Positions 41,421-49,491 of a stretch of DNA of 50,003 nucleotides are shown piece by piece. The stretch is from Acidimicrobiales bacterium. Its GTDB lineage: Bacteria > Actinomycetota > Acidimicrobiia > Acidimicrobiales > Iamiaceae. Position numbers and translations under genes: made by a program. The notes under the pieces were generated by a model. The model was not told the DNA's origin. It saw only the letters and a program-made list of their open reading frames with translations, and searched no databases. Within the stretch, counting starts at the first letter, position 1. Each line of letters starts with the position of its first letter. The stretch covers positions 1 through 50,003 of the forward strand of contig JAGQSO010000276.1 of assembly GCA_020439505.1 (NCBI GenBank), in the 5' to 3' direction.

Positions 41421-41720
41421 ATGGGATTGTTGAAGACCGCCGCCCGCGCTGGGGTGGCCAGTTCTGTCCACGGGCGGGTGCAACGCCGCCAACAGCAGCG
41501 CTGGGCCGCTCAGGACCAGATGGCAGCCCAGGCCCAACCCCAGGTTGTGGCCGTTCCCGTGCAGGCCATGGCACCGCCGCCGCCTCCCCCTCCCGCCGCG
41601 GCGCCGGTGGACACCAACGAGAAGCTCGACCAACTTCGTCAGCTCGGCGAGCTGCGAGATGCCGGCATCCTCACCGAGGCCGAGTTCGACGCCAAGAAGG
41701 CCCTGATCCTCGGTAGCTGA
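41421..41720 (+). CDS. SHOCT domain protein
   Basis: A 99-residue protein with a C-terminal SHOCT (short C-terminal) domain: EKLDQLRQLGELRDAGILTE and EAEFDAKKALIL. The N-terminal half has a basic, Gln-rich helix (RVQRRQQQRWAA) and a run of prolines. SHOCT domains probably mediate oligomerisation. The ATG at 41421 has a good GCGAGGAG upstream and lies 16 bp after the DUF6325-like gene, with which it probably works. Confidence 0.85.
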   Translation: MGLLKTAARAGVASSVHGRVQRRQQQRWAAQDQMAAQAQPQVVAVPVQAMAPPPPPPPAAAPVDTNEKLDQLRQLGELRDAGILTEAEFDAKKALILGS

Positions 41721-41739
41721 CGGCCACGCCCCTGACGGG

Positions 41740-42702
41740 TCAGGCCTCGTCAGGTTGGGGGACGGGGATGTCCTCGTCAGCGAGCCAGCGTCTGCCTACA
41801 TCACAGGTCGACAGGACCGGACACCACCGGCACTGGTGGGCGGGGCGGTGGATCGGGGCGCGGGTTCCGGCCCGCAGCTCAGCGATCTGTACCGCCCCGT
41901 CCACCGTGCGGGCCACGGTGGCGTCTAGCAGCGCCTCGGTGACCGGCTCGACTTCGGCGATGCCGGTGTCCAGGTAGAACGAGGCGATCAGCCGGGGTGG
42001 TACCCCGATGCGGAGCGTGTCGAGCAGGGCGTAGAAGCGCAGATCGTCGCGGTGCCCGACTCGGGGGGACCCGGTCTTGAGGTCGATGATGACCTTGCCG
42101 GCCTCGTTACCCCTGGCTGCCCCCAGGGTGAGGTCGACCTTTCCCTTGAGGGTGACCCGCTTGGCCACCAGGTCGATCCACAGGCTGCTCTCGGTCACCG
42201 GTCGCCACTTGGGTTGGAGCGGCGGAAAGCATTCGAAGAACTTGGACACCCGGTCGCCGGCGGTGGCTCGCAGTTCGGCCCGCTCGGCTTCCGAACAGGT
42301 CTGGAGGAACTCGGTGAGCCAGTGGTCACCCTCGCTCACCCGGGCCATGGCCTCGTCCACCAGATCCAGCGGGTATGGCTCGTGGGGCCAGTGGATGCCC
42401 AGCTCGATGGCCTTGTGGGAGATGGTGCCCCGGGCGATGGGCACCGACGGGTTGAAGTCGCCGTCGTCCTCGGCCAGGAGCCGCACCTGGCAGCTGTGGA
42501 CCTGGCCCAACAAGTGCTTGGACACGACCAGGCATTCGTCGACGGCCAGGTTCTCCACCAGCGGGGCCAACCCGTCTTCCAGGTCGGAGCGCAGGCGGTC
42601 CTTGAGCTCGCTGGGAAAGGTCGGCCTCCCCGTACCCGCCCCGAGCACCTCGAGCGTGGCCCGTTGCACCGGGGACGGTGGCGGCGGGGCGGGGCGGGGC
42701 AT
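41740..42702 (-). CDS. RecB/AddB-like PD-(D/E)XK nuclease with Fe-S cysteines
   Basis: A 320-residue nuclease-like protein. Family marks are RGTISHKAIEL, the nuclease motif LKGKVDLTLG and VIIDLKTGSPR with the catalytic Asp and Lys, and a following FYALLDTLR. The C-terminal QCRWCPVLSTCDVG supplies three cysteines; with C71 in VHSCQVRL they could hold a 4Fe-4S cluster, as in AddB and Cas4-like nucleases. The ATG at 42702 is preferred to a TTG 30 bp upstream. No helicase or CRISPR genes are near, so its role in DNA repair is inferred from the family only. Confidence 0.85.
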   Translation of the reverse strand: MPRPAPPPPSPVQRATLEVLGAGTGRPTFPSELKDRLRSDLEDGLAPLVENLAVDECLVVSKHLLGQVHSCQVRLLAEDDGDFNPSVPIARGTISHKAIELGIHWPHEPYPLDLVDEAMARVSEGDHWLTEFLQTCSEAERAELRATAGDRVSKFFECFPPLQPKWRPVTESSLWIDLVAKRVTLKGKVDLTLGAARGNEAGKVIIDLKTGSPRVGHRDDLRFYALLDTLRIGVPPRLIASFYLDTGIAEVEPVTEALLDATVARTVDGAVQIAELRAGTRAPIHRPAHQCRWCPVLSTCDVGRRWLADEDIPVPQPDEA

Positions 42703-42781
42703 GGGTCGAGGATAGGAGGCGAGGCGGAGCAACGGTGGCCGGCTGACCAGGTCCCGTAACCCCTTCTGACACCATTGGCAT

Positions 42782-43501
42782 GTGCACGTTGAACAGATCT
42801 GGCGTTATCCGGTGAAGTCGCTCCAAGGTGAGTCACTAGCGGTGGCCACGGTGGGTGAGTACGGGTTGGAGGGTGACCGGACCCACGCCCTCCGCGACCC
42901 CGAGACCGGTGTGGTGCTGACCGCCCGACGGGATCCGAACCTGCTGTACGGACGGGGCGTTCTGAGCGGAGACGGCGTCACCGTGGATGTACCTGGTCAT
43001 GGTCCCACCTCCGACGAGGCGGTGATCGGGGCCTGGGTCGGTCGGCCGGTGACGCTGTTGGGGCCGACCGGTGAGGCCCAGATCTATGAGAACCTCACCG
43101 ACCCCGAACGAGACGACAGCGACCCGGTGGCTTGGGAAGGGCCGAGCTGGTCCTACCACGACTCGACTCGAACCCAGGTGAGCATCGTGGCCGTCGGCGA
43201 CCTCCGGGATTGGGATGTGCGCCGGTTCCGCCCCAACCTGGTCGTGAGCGGCGAGACGGCCGACGCCCTGGTCGGTCGGCGTTTGCGGATCGGCACGGCC
43301 GAAGTCGACGTGGTCAAACAGATTGGCCGGTGCGTGATGATCACCCGGGACCAGCCCGGCGGCATCGAACGCGACCTAGAGGTGCTGAGGACGCTGCGTC
43401 GAGACCGAGACCTGACCTTGGCCGTCGGTTCCCTGGTGGTCTCGCCCGGCGTGGTTCAGGTCGGCGACGAGTTGGAGGACCTAGGTCCGAGCACAAGTTA
43501 G
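42782..43501 (+). CDS. MOSC domain protein
   Basis: A 239-residue MOSC-family protein, with an N-terminal beta-barrel QIWRYPVKSLQGE and GLEGDRTHALRD, and a MOSC domain ending in the conserved cysteine of IGRCVMITRDQPGG. MOSC proteins bind molybdenum cofactor or sulfur in metal-sulfur cluster chemistry; the exact reaction here is unknown. The GTG or ATG start lies 49 bp past the nuclease start region, running divergently. It is complete and shows no oddities. Confidence 0.9.
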   Translation: MHVEQIWRYPVKSLQGESLAVATVGEYGLEGDRTHALRDPETGVVLTARRDPNLLYGRGVLSGDGVTVDVPGHGPTSDEAVIGAWVGRPVTLLGPTGEAQIYENLTDPERDDSDPVAWEGPSWSYHDSTRTQVSIVAVGDLRDWDVRRFRPNLVVSGETADALVGRRLRIGTAEVDVVKQIGRCVMITRDQPGGIERDLEVLRTLRRDRDLTLAVGSLVVSPGVVQVGDELEDLGPSTS

Positions 43502-43561
43502 GTCGCACCGGTGGCGGCTTTCGCGGGCCTGTTTGTCACTGGGTATGGGGATGATGGCGGC

Positions 43562-43873
43562 ATGGAGCAGTCGTCCTCACTCCGGTTCGCCACCACCGTC
43601 CGTACCCTCTCCCAGGCCGCTCGGTCTCGCAGCCTCGTCGTGCCTGGCTTTCGCACGCCACCGCGGGTCCCGGGGGCCGAGCGCACGGTGCGTCATGCGG
43701 CGGACGGCTCGTCCACCGTGGCGGTGGTGGTCAAGGGTCGTCCCCACCAGGCGGTGGTGGCCGATCTGATCGAGGGCATCGTGATCGCCAACGATCTATC
43801 GGGCGCCGAGGCCACCCGGGTGCGCACCCATCTGTGGGAAGCCGTCGTCCACGCCCAAGTCGACGCCGCCTGA
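43562..43873 (+). CDS. Hypothetical protein
   Basis: A 103-residue basic-to-neutral protein that I do not recognise. The N-terminal half is rich in Ser/Arg (LSQAARSRSLVVPGFRTPP), while the C-terminal half (STVAVVVKGRPHQAVVADLIEGIVIANDL) looks folded and hydrophobic. The ATG at 43562 follows a short gap after MOSC; a longer frame from 43511 exists. The low-GC-bias third positions are like the neighbours, so it is probably a real gene. Confidence 0.6.
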   Translation: MEQSSSLRFATTVRTLSQAARSRSLVVPGFRTPPRVPGAERTVRHAADGSSTVAVVVKGRPHQAVVADLIEGIVIANDLSGAEATRVRTHLWEAVVHAQVDAA

Positions 43874-43902
43874 CGCCCTGCCGTGTGACCTCGGCGTGGA
43901 GG

Positions 43903-44313
43903 TCAGGTTCGCTGTTGGATCTTGATCATGTTGCCGGCGGGGTCGCGCACCGAGCAGTCCCGGATGCCGTAGGGCTGGTCGGTCGGTTCTTCCACGATCT
44001 CGACGTCGGCGGCCTGGATGCGGTCGAAGGTGGCTTCGAGATCATCGGTGGACAGGAGCAGCATGCCGTGGGTCCCCTTGGCCATCATCTCCACCACGGT
44101 GCGGCGCTCGTCGTCGGTGAGGCCGGGGTACGCGTCGACCGGGCTGAGGACGACCGAGGTCTCGGGCTGATCAGGCGGACCGACGGTCAGCCAGCGCATG
44201 CCGTTGTATCCGACGTCGTTGCGGAGTTCGAACCCGAGTGCGTCCCGATAGAAGGCCAAGGCCGCATCGGCGTCGTTGTGTTGGAGGATGCTGGAGTGAA
44301 TGGTGATGTCCAT
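43903..44313 (-). CDS. VOC family (glyoxalase-like) protein
   Basis: A 136-residue VOC-fold protein: ITIHSSILQHNDADAALAFYRDALGFELR, WLTVGPP, LSPVDAYPG and the C-terminal YGIRDCSVRDPAGNMIKIQQ. It probably binds a metal and a small substrate, as in glyoxalase- or antibiotic-resistance proteins. The ATG at 44313 is chosen because the family start is MDITIHSS; the longer frame adds low-complexity residues. It lies just 10 bp after the AraC regulator, so the two are probably one operon and the VOC protein is a likely target. Confidence 0.88.
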   Translation of the reverse strand: MDITIHSSILQHNDADAALAFYRDALGFELRNDVGYNGMRWLTVGPPDQPETSVVLSPVDAYPGLTDDERRTVVEMMAKGTHGMLLLSTDDLEATFDRIQAADVEIVEEPTDQPYGIRDCSVRDPAGNMIKIQQRT

Positions 44314-44323
44314 GGGTTCGACC

Positions 44324-44764
44324 CTAAGTGGACGGGTCGCCGATGACTTCTTGATTCCTGATCGGTCGCGTGACCTGCTTGGCGACGCAGGGAACCATGC
44401 CAACGGTTGCGTCGGACGCGGTCCGTCGGTAGACGCTGGGTGAGATGCCGACGAGTTCGGTGAATCGGGTGCTGAACGTTCCCAGAGATGAGCAACCGAC
44501 GGCGAAGCACACATCGGTCACGCTCAACTCGCCCCGACGGAGAAGCGCCATCGCCCGCTCGATCCGACGAGTCATTAGGTAGCTGTAGGGCGACTCGCCG
44601 TAGGCGGCTTTGAATTGGCGGCTGAAATGCCCCGGAGACATGACGGCCGCGGCGGCAAGCGCTTCGACATTCAGAGGTTTGGCGTAGTCCCGATCAATGC
44701 TGTCGCGAACGCGGCGCAACCGGACGAGATCGGCCACGCGCTCCTGGTCGGGTTGCGTCGGCAC
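44324..44764 (-). CDS. AraC family transcriptional regulator
   Basis: A 146-residue single-domain AraC-type regulator: LNVEALAAAAVMSPGHFSRQFKAAYG and ELSVTDVCFAVGCSSLGTFSTRFTELVGISP are the two HTH units, with SPYSYLMTRRIERAMALLRR between. There is no separate sensing domain, so it may respond through partner proteins or expression level. The ATG at 44764 gives the complete domain. It is followed by the VOC gene, which is its likely target, and preceded by another VOC gene on the same strand. Confidence 0.9.
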   Translation of the reverse strand: MPTQPDQERVADLVRLRRVRDSIDRDYAKPLNVEALAAAAVMSPGHFSRQFKAAYGESPYSYLMTRRIERAMALLRRGELSVTDVCFAVGCSSLGTFSTRFTELVGISPSVYRRTASDATVGMVPCVAKQVTRPIRNQEVIGDPST

Positions 44765-44810
44765 TTGCTGATTCTCCCAGGTCGGCCGCGCAGGTTCGAT
44801 TGAAGCGTGG

Positions 44811-45191
44811 TTAGCCGAGTGTCTGCCAGAGACCCATGAGGTTGCCCTCTGAGTCGAGGAAGTAGGCGGCTATGCCCATCTCTCCCACCTGGTCTGGCCC
44901 GCCGACGGCGCTTCCGCCATGGGCAGCGACCGACTCCAGCGCCGCGCTCATGTCGTCGACCTCGATGGTGATGACGGGTCGCCCGACCGGTTCCTGGCGG
45001 CTGAACATCCCGCCTCCGATGTAGCCGCGGTCTGTCGGCATCCCGTCGTCGCCTACCGGTCCGGTCTGTACGAAGTTGTAGTCGAACTCGGGGACGGGCT
45101 GTATGTCCCATCCGAACACGTCGCGGTAGAAGGCGCGGGCGCGATCTGCCTCGTCGTAGGGAACTTCGAAATGGACGACCTTGCCGGACAT
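44811..45191 (-). CDS. VOC family protein
   Basis: A 126-residue VOC protein: KVVHFEVPYDEADRARAFYRDVFGWDI, GYIGGGMFSRQEP, PVITIEVDDMSAALESV and AAYFLDSEGNLMGLWQ. These match the glyoxalase/bleomycin-resistance-like fold. The ATG at 45191 is a normal start. It is on the same strand and 46 bp before the AraC gene, so the three genes may belong together; the substrate is unknown. Confidence 0.9.
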   Translation of the reverse strand: MSGKVVHFEVPYDEADRARAFYRDVFGWDIQPVPEFDYNFVQTGPVGDDGMPTDRGYIGGGMFSRQEPVGRPVITIEVDDMSAALESVAAHGGSAVGGPDQVGEMGIAAYFLDSEGNLMGLWQTLG

Positions 45192-45271
45192 GGAGCGCCT
45201 CGCCGATGAAATGGGGAACGGAGTCGCAACCTAGACCGCGGGTCTGACCTCTGCTCGTCTGACGGAACTTC

Positions 45272-45772
45272 TCAGGTCGTCGGTGACGCCAGATCGGGGA
45301 CGGTCGGAGCTGGTTCGTCGATGAGGCGGGCTATCTGGGCCCCCAGGGCCAGGTCATCGGCGTGGCCGAACGCTTCGGCCCGAATCCGTCCGGCCCGGTC
45401 AACCAACAACAGGGTGGGCGTGCCCCTTAGTCCCAGGCGGCGCATGGTGATCGGGAGGTCACCTTCGGCCGAGGGCTGGTCGACGCCGACCGGAAACGTG
45501 ATCCGGTACTCGTGGAGGAATGCTTCGAGCGATACCGGGGTCATGGCCTGGTGGTGCTCGAACACCGTGTGAAGGCCGAGCACTACGACGTCTGGGCCGA
45601 AGGTGGCGGCCACGCGCTGAGCTTGGGGAAGCCCGGTGGTGACGCACCCCGGGCACAGCATCTGGAACGCCTCGATTACTACGACCTGGCCTCGCAACGA
45701 GGCCGTCGTCGGAGGCGAGGAAACGTTGAACCACTGCGACACTGCCAATTCGGGAAGGAACCGGTCAGCCAT
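45272..45772 (-). CDS. TlpA/AhpC-like redoxin
   Basis: A 166-residue thioredoxin-fold protein with the active-site CPGC in EAFQMLCPGCVTTGLP, preceded by LRGQVVVIEAF, and followed by VVVLGLHTVFEHH and GTPTLLLVDRAGRIRAEAFGH. There is no signal peptide or membrane anchor, so it is probably cytoplasmic. The C-terminal tail (PAPTVPDLASPTT) is low in conservation. The ATG at 45772 gives a clean family start. It faces away from the MoxR gene. Confidence 0.88.
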   Translation of the reverse strand: MADRFLPELAVSQWFNVSSPPTTASLRGQVVVIEAFQMLCPGCVTTGLPQAQRVAATFGPDVVVLGLHTVFEHHQAMTPVSLEAFLHEYRITFPVGVDQPSAEGDLPITMRRLGLRGTPTLLLVDRAGRIRAEAFGHADDLALGAQIARLIDEPAPTVPDLASPTT

Positions 45773-45935
45773 GGGGTGACGCTACCCGCCCGCCTTGCCA
45801 GCTACGGGTTGGAGCGGGCGAAGCTGACGATTGCGTTGGGTCAGCACCACCACCGATTCGGATCTAACGGGGGCGGTTACCGCGCCGGGCGGTTGGCGCG
45901 GCCGGATCTGAGGTGGCGGCGGTAGCGTCCTCGCT

Positions 45936-47342
45936 ATGTCGAGCCGTCCTGCCAACCTCGGTCAGCTCCGTGATTCGGGCTGGGAGTCGGTCCCGGTCAA
46001 AGAGGAGATCCGCCGCAACGCCGTGGAGCGGATCCGGGCCGGTGTGCCGCTGGTGGATGCTGTGCTCGGCTACGAGCACACGGTGATGCCCCAGTTGGAG
46101 AACGCCATCCTGGCCGGCCACGACGTGATCTTCTTGGGCGAGCGCGGGCAGGCCAAGACCCGCATGATCCGCTCCCTCACCGGTCTGCTTGACGAGTGGC
46201 TCCCCATCGTGGCCGGTAGCGAGATCAACGACGACCCCTATCACCCGGTCTCCCACCACGCCCGTGAACTGATCGCCGAGAAGGGTGACGACACCCCCGT
46301 CACCTGGGTCCACCGAGACACCCGCTACGGCGAGAAGCTGGCCACGCCCGACACCTCGATCGCCGACCTGATCGGAGAGGTGGACCCCATCAAGGTGGCC
46401 GAAGGTCGCTACCTGTCAGACGAGCTCACCTTGCACTACGGGCTGGTGCCGCGCACCAACCGGGGCATCTTCGCCATGAACGAGCTTCCTGATCTGGCCG
46501 AGCGGATCCAGGTCGGTCTGCTCAACGTGCTCGAGGAGCGAGACGTCCAGATCCGAGGGTTCAAGGTCCGCCTCCCGCTCGACGTGGTGTTGTTCGCGTC
46601 GGCCAACCCCGAGGACTACACCAACCGCGGTCGACTCATCACCCCGCTCAAGGATCGCTTCGGCGCCCAGATCCGGACCCACTATCCGTTGGACGTGGCC
46701 ACCGAGATGGCCATCGTCGACCAGGAGGCGTCGCTGGTCCACGGCGACGGCCTGGAGGTCACGGTCCCGCCGTTCATGGCCGAGGTGGTGGCCACCTTCT
46801 CCCAGTTGGCCCGCCAGAGCACCCACATCAACCAACGTTCGGGGGTGTCGGTCCGTCTCACCGTCGCCAACGCCGAGACCATGGTGGCCAACGCCGCCCG
46901 CCGGTCCCTGCGGGCCGGTGAGACCGAGGTGGTGCCCAGGGTCAGCGATCTCGAGGCCCTGGTTGCGTCGACGTCGGGCAAGGTCGAGTTGGACACCCTC
47001 GACGACAATGGGGGAGAGGTGTTGGATCGCCTCCTCCGTCAGGCCGTGCTCACCGTGTTCCGGGACCGGCTCGACGTCGGGCGTCTCCGTGAGGTGATCG
47101 AGGCGTTCGACGACGGTCGGGTCGTCCACGCCGGAGAGGACGTGGCTGCCCGCGACGACGTGGCCCTGGCCACCGAGATCCCGGCTCTGCGTGACGCGGT
47201 GATCGCCCTGGTCGGAGACGACGAACGACCCGGTGTGGTGGCCAGCGCGGTGGAGCTGGTGCTGGAAGGCCTGCACCTGTCCAAGCGCCTCAACAAGGAC
47301 TCCGACCACACCGGCACCAGATCCACCTACCACTCGCGCTGA
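45936..47342 (+). CDS. MoxR/ChlI-like AAA+ ATPase
   Basis: A 468-residue AAA+ ATPase. Walker A is LGERGQAKTR (residues 68-76), Walker B lies in GIFAMNELPDL, and SANPEDYTNRGRLITPLKDRFG is the sensor-like region. It resembles MoxR- and magnesium-chelatase-like proteins that usually pair with a VWA-domain protein, acting as chaperones or in envelope assembly. No VWA gene is adjacent; the next gene is a DUF4143 ATPase. The ATG at 45936 is a good family start. A metal-chelatase role is unlikely, since the chelatase subunits belong to the earlier locus. Confidence 0.85.
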   Translation: MSSRPANLGQLRDSGWESVPVKEEIRRNAVERIRAGVPLVDAVLGYEHTVMPQLENAILAGHDVIFLGERGQAKTRMIRSLTGLLDEWLPIVAGSEINDDPYHPVSHHARELIAEKGDDTPVTWVHRDTRYGEKLATPDTSIADLIGEVDPIKVAEGRYLSDELTLHYGLVPRTNRGIFAMNELPDLAERIQVGLLNVLEERDVQIRGFKVRLPLDVVLFASANPEDYTNRGRLITPLKDRFGAQIRTHYPLDVATEMAIVDQEASLVHGDGLEVTVPPFMAEVVATFSQLARQSTHINQRSGVSVRLTVANAETMVANAARRSLRAGETEVVPRVSDLEALVASTSGKVELDTLDDNGGEVLDRLLRQAVLTVFRDRLDVGRLREVIEAFDDGRVVHAGEDVAARDDVALATEIPALRDAVIALVGDDERPGVVASAVELVLEGLHLSKRLNKDSDHTGTRSTYHSR

Positions 47343-47425
47343 CCAGGGCCGTTGCTGAGCGGCACAACGATCAGATTCTATGGGTATGGAAGCTCGAAAA
47401 GTATGAATAGATTCGCTCACAAAGT

Positions 47426-48736
47426 GTGGATTCAGTCCCCTTCCCGATAGGGTTTCCGCTTGTGAGCGGTCCCTCCGATGGAGTCATTCAGCGTCGGGTG
47501 CTCGAGGTGCTGGCCGGCTTGGTCATCGATGAGCCCGTCGTGGCGCTTCACGGCCCTCGTTCAGTGGGCAAGTCCACCTTGCTGAACTCCTTTGCCGCGG
47601 CCAACGACGTCGACGTGATCGACTTGGACGACCCGGCCACCCGCGACGCGGTAGAGGCAAACACTGGGGCCGCGGTCAGCGGCCCAGCGCCACTCTGTGT
47701 CGACGAGTATCAGAAGGTTCCAGATGTTCTCGATGCGATAAAGGCGCGGCTGAATCGTGAGGGTACGCAGGCTGGTACCGCCGTCCTTACCGGGTCGACT
47801 CGTCACGACGCGATCCCCCGCACGGCCCAGTCGCTCACCGGCAGGATGCACGTACTGACCGTCCTGCCGCTGTCCCAAGGCGAGATCGAAGCTCAGCGCG
47901 AGAACCTCCTCGTGGCCCTCCGCTCGGATCCCGCCGCCGCCATCTCCGCCCATCCGTCCTCGACCACGACTCGCACCCAGTACGTCGAACGGGTGATGGC
48001 GGGTGGGTTTCCCTTGGCGCTACGTCGACAAGGAGCAGCTCGGGCCCGTTGGTTTAGCGACTACGTTCGGCTCAGCATCGAACGAGATGCCATGGAGCTC
48101 GCCCAGGTGCGGCAACGCCAGGTTCTGCGGGACCTCCTGAATCGCCTTGCTGGCCAGACGGGACAGGTGCTCAACGTCGCTGCCGCAAGCAGGGGGCTCG
48201 ATGCGCATCGCCAAACAATCGACGGCTATGTGCGACTGCTGGAGGATCTGTTCCTCGTGTTTCGCCTTCCGGCTTGGGGCAAGCAGTTGCGGGCTCGGGC
48301 TTCGAAACAGCCCAAGGTGCACGTCGTGGACTCCGGTCTTTGTGCATGGTTGCTCGGCTCCAGCGCGGCCAAGTTGGCGACCCTCGATCCCACGCACCTC
48401 AGCCAGTTCGGTCATCTACTCGAGTCGTTCGTCGTTGGCGAGCTTCGGAAGCAGGCCTCCTGGCTCGACGAACCGCTCACCCTCGGGCACTGGCGAGTCG
48501 ACGACGACGAGGTCGATCTCGTCATCGAGTTCGACGACGGCGGGGTGGTGTCATTTGAAGTGAAGGCCAATGAGCGGATTGCCGGGAAGGATCTGCGCGG
48601 GTTGCGCAGACTCCGCGATTCCTTGGGCGATCGCTTCATTGCCGGTGTCGCTTTCAGCACGGGCGCACGCTCATACACATTCGAGGACCGCATACACGTA
48701 GCGCCTATCGACCGCCTGTGGCGAACGATCATCTGA
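47426..48736 (+). CDS. AAA ATPase with DUF4143 domain
   Basis: A 436-residue protein with an N-terminal AAA_14-type ATPase (Walker A GPRSVGKST at 43-51, Walker B-like LCVDEYQKV) and a C-terminal DUF4143 domain with DEVDLVIEFDDGGVVSFEVKA, which resembles a PD-(D/E)XK nuclease fold. Such proteins are widespread, often as lone accessory genes; the function is unknown. The GTG at 47426 gives the full protein; a GTG at 47462 is possible. The upstream 80 bp are clearly AT-richer than the surroundings and codon use is less GC-biased, which suggests recent acquisition. Confidence 0.85.
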   Translation: MDSVPFPIGFPLVSGPSDGVIQRRVLEVLAGLVIDEPVVALHGPRSVGKSTLLNSFAAANDVDVIDLDDPATRDAVEANTGAAVSGPAPLCVDEYQKVPDVLDAIKARLNREGTQAGTAVLTGSTRHDAIPRTAQSLTGRMHVLTVLPLSQGEIEAQRENLLVALRSDPAAAISAHPSSTTTRTQYVERVMAGGFPLALRRQGAARARWFSDYVRLSIERDAMELAQVRQRQVLRDLLNRLAGQTGQVLNVAAASRGLDAHRQTIDGYVRLLEDLFLVFRLPAWGKQLRARASKQPKVHVVDSGLCAWLLGSSAAKLATLDPTHLSQFGHLLESFVVGELRKQASWLDEPLTLGHWRVDDDEVDLVIEFDDGGVVSFEVKANERIAGKDLRGLRRLRDSLGDRFIAGVAFSTGARSYTFEDRIHVAPIDRLWRTII

Positions 48737-48752
48737 GGCGTTCCGCGGCGAG

Positions 48753-49445
48753 CTATTCGACCAGGGGTTCGCTGCGACCGGGGGCGAACATCGAGAACAC
48801 CATCACCTCGGGGCGGGGTTGACCGTCCCAGTTCCACGCCGCGATCTGGTCGGGGGAGCGTCGACCGACCGCGGCCCGCACCACCTCGAAGCGGGTGGTG
48901 GTCAACGTCGCGGTCGGGTCACCTTCGCCGATCACCATTTCGCCGGCGTCGTGGACGATGCGCAGCGCCCCGAGCTCGCCCTGCTGGGCCCCCAGGGCGG
49001 GGGCGACTCCGTTGAAGGCGAAGTTGATCACGTCGCTGTCGCGGGCCCCGGCTTGGCCGAGGGCTCCCCGGATGTCGTGTTCGTGGTTGGCGGCGTCGGT
49101 CAACAACATGATCCGGATCAGACCGGGGAGGTCGGCGATGGCCGGCTCGACCAGGCCAGAGCACCGGTCCCACTCCTCCAAGAGCTCGGCGATGGACCGG
49201 CCCCGTCTGGCGTCGACCTGGGCGGCGGTCCACGCATCTGACGCCAGGCCCTCGGTGTTGCCTTCCACGCTGTCGGCCGTCACCCCGGCCAGGTGGGCCA
49301 CCACGTCCTGCACCGACCATCCGGGCGTGGCCGGCACCTCTCGGGCCAGGTCGGTGCCGGGCAGGTCCCGCACCAGGTCCGACACGCGTTGGCGCACCCC
49401 CCGGTAGATGGCGGCGTAGTCGATCGTGTCGGTCCCCTGGGTCAT
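48753..49445 (-). CDS. Maleylpyruvate-isomerase-type mycothiol-dependent protein
   Basis: A 230-residue DinB-like protein of the actinobacterial mycothiol-dependent maleylpyruvate isomerase group. The N-terminal metal-binding part has PATPGWSVQDVVAHLAGVT and MLLTDAANHEHDIRGALGQ, with the His-x3-Asp-like and His pairs expected; a C-terminal part (VVRAAVGRRSPDQIAAWNWDG) is typical of the MDMPI C-terminal domain. The ATG at 49445 is chosen since the family starts near DYAAIYRGVRQRV. The substrate is not known. Confidence 0.85.
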   Translation of the reverse strand: MTQGTDTIDYAAIYRGVRQRVSDLVRDLPGTDLAREVPATPGWSVQDVVAHLAGVTADSVEGNTEGLASDAWTAAQVDARRGRSIAELLEEWDRCSGLVEPAIADLPGLIRIMLLTDAANHEHDIRGALGQAGARDSDVINFAFNGVAPALGAQQGELGALRIVHDAGEMVIGEGDPTATLTTTRFEVVRAAVGRRSPDQIAAWNWDGQPRPEVMVFSMFAPGRSEPLVE

Positions 49446-49491
49446 GGGGCCGGAGGCTAACGGTGATCGACCGCTGTGAGACACCGATGGG

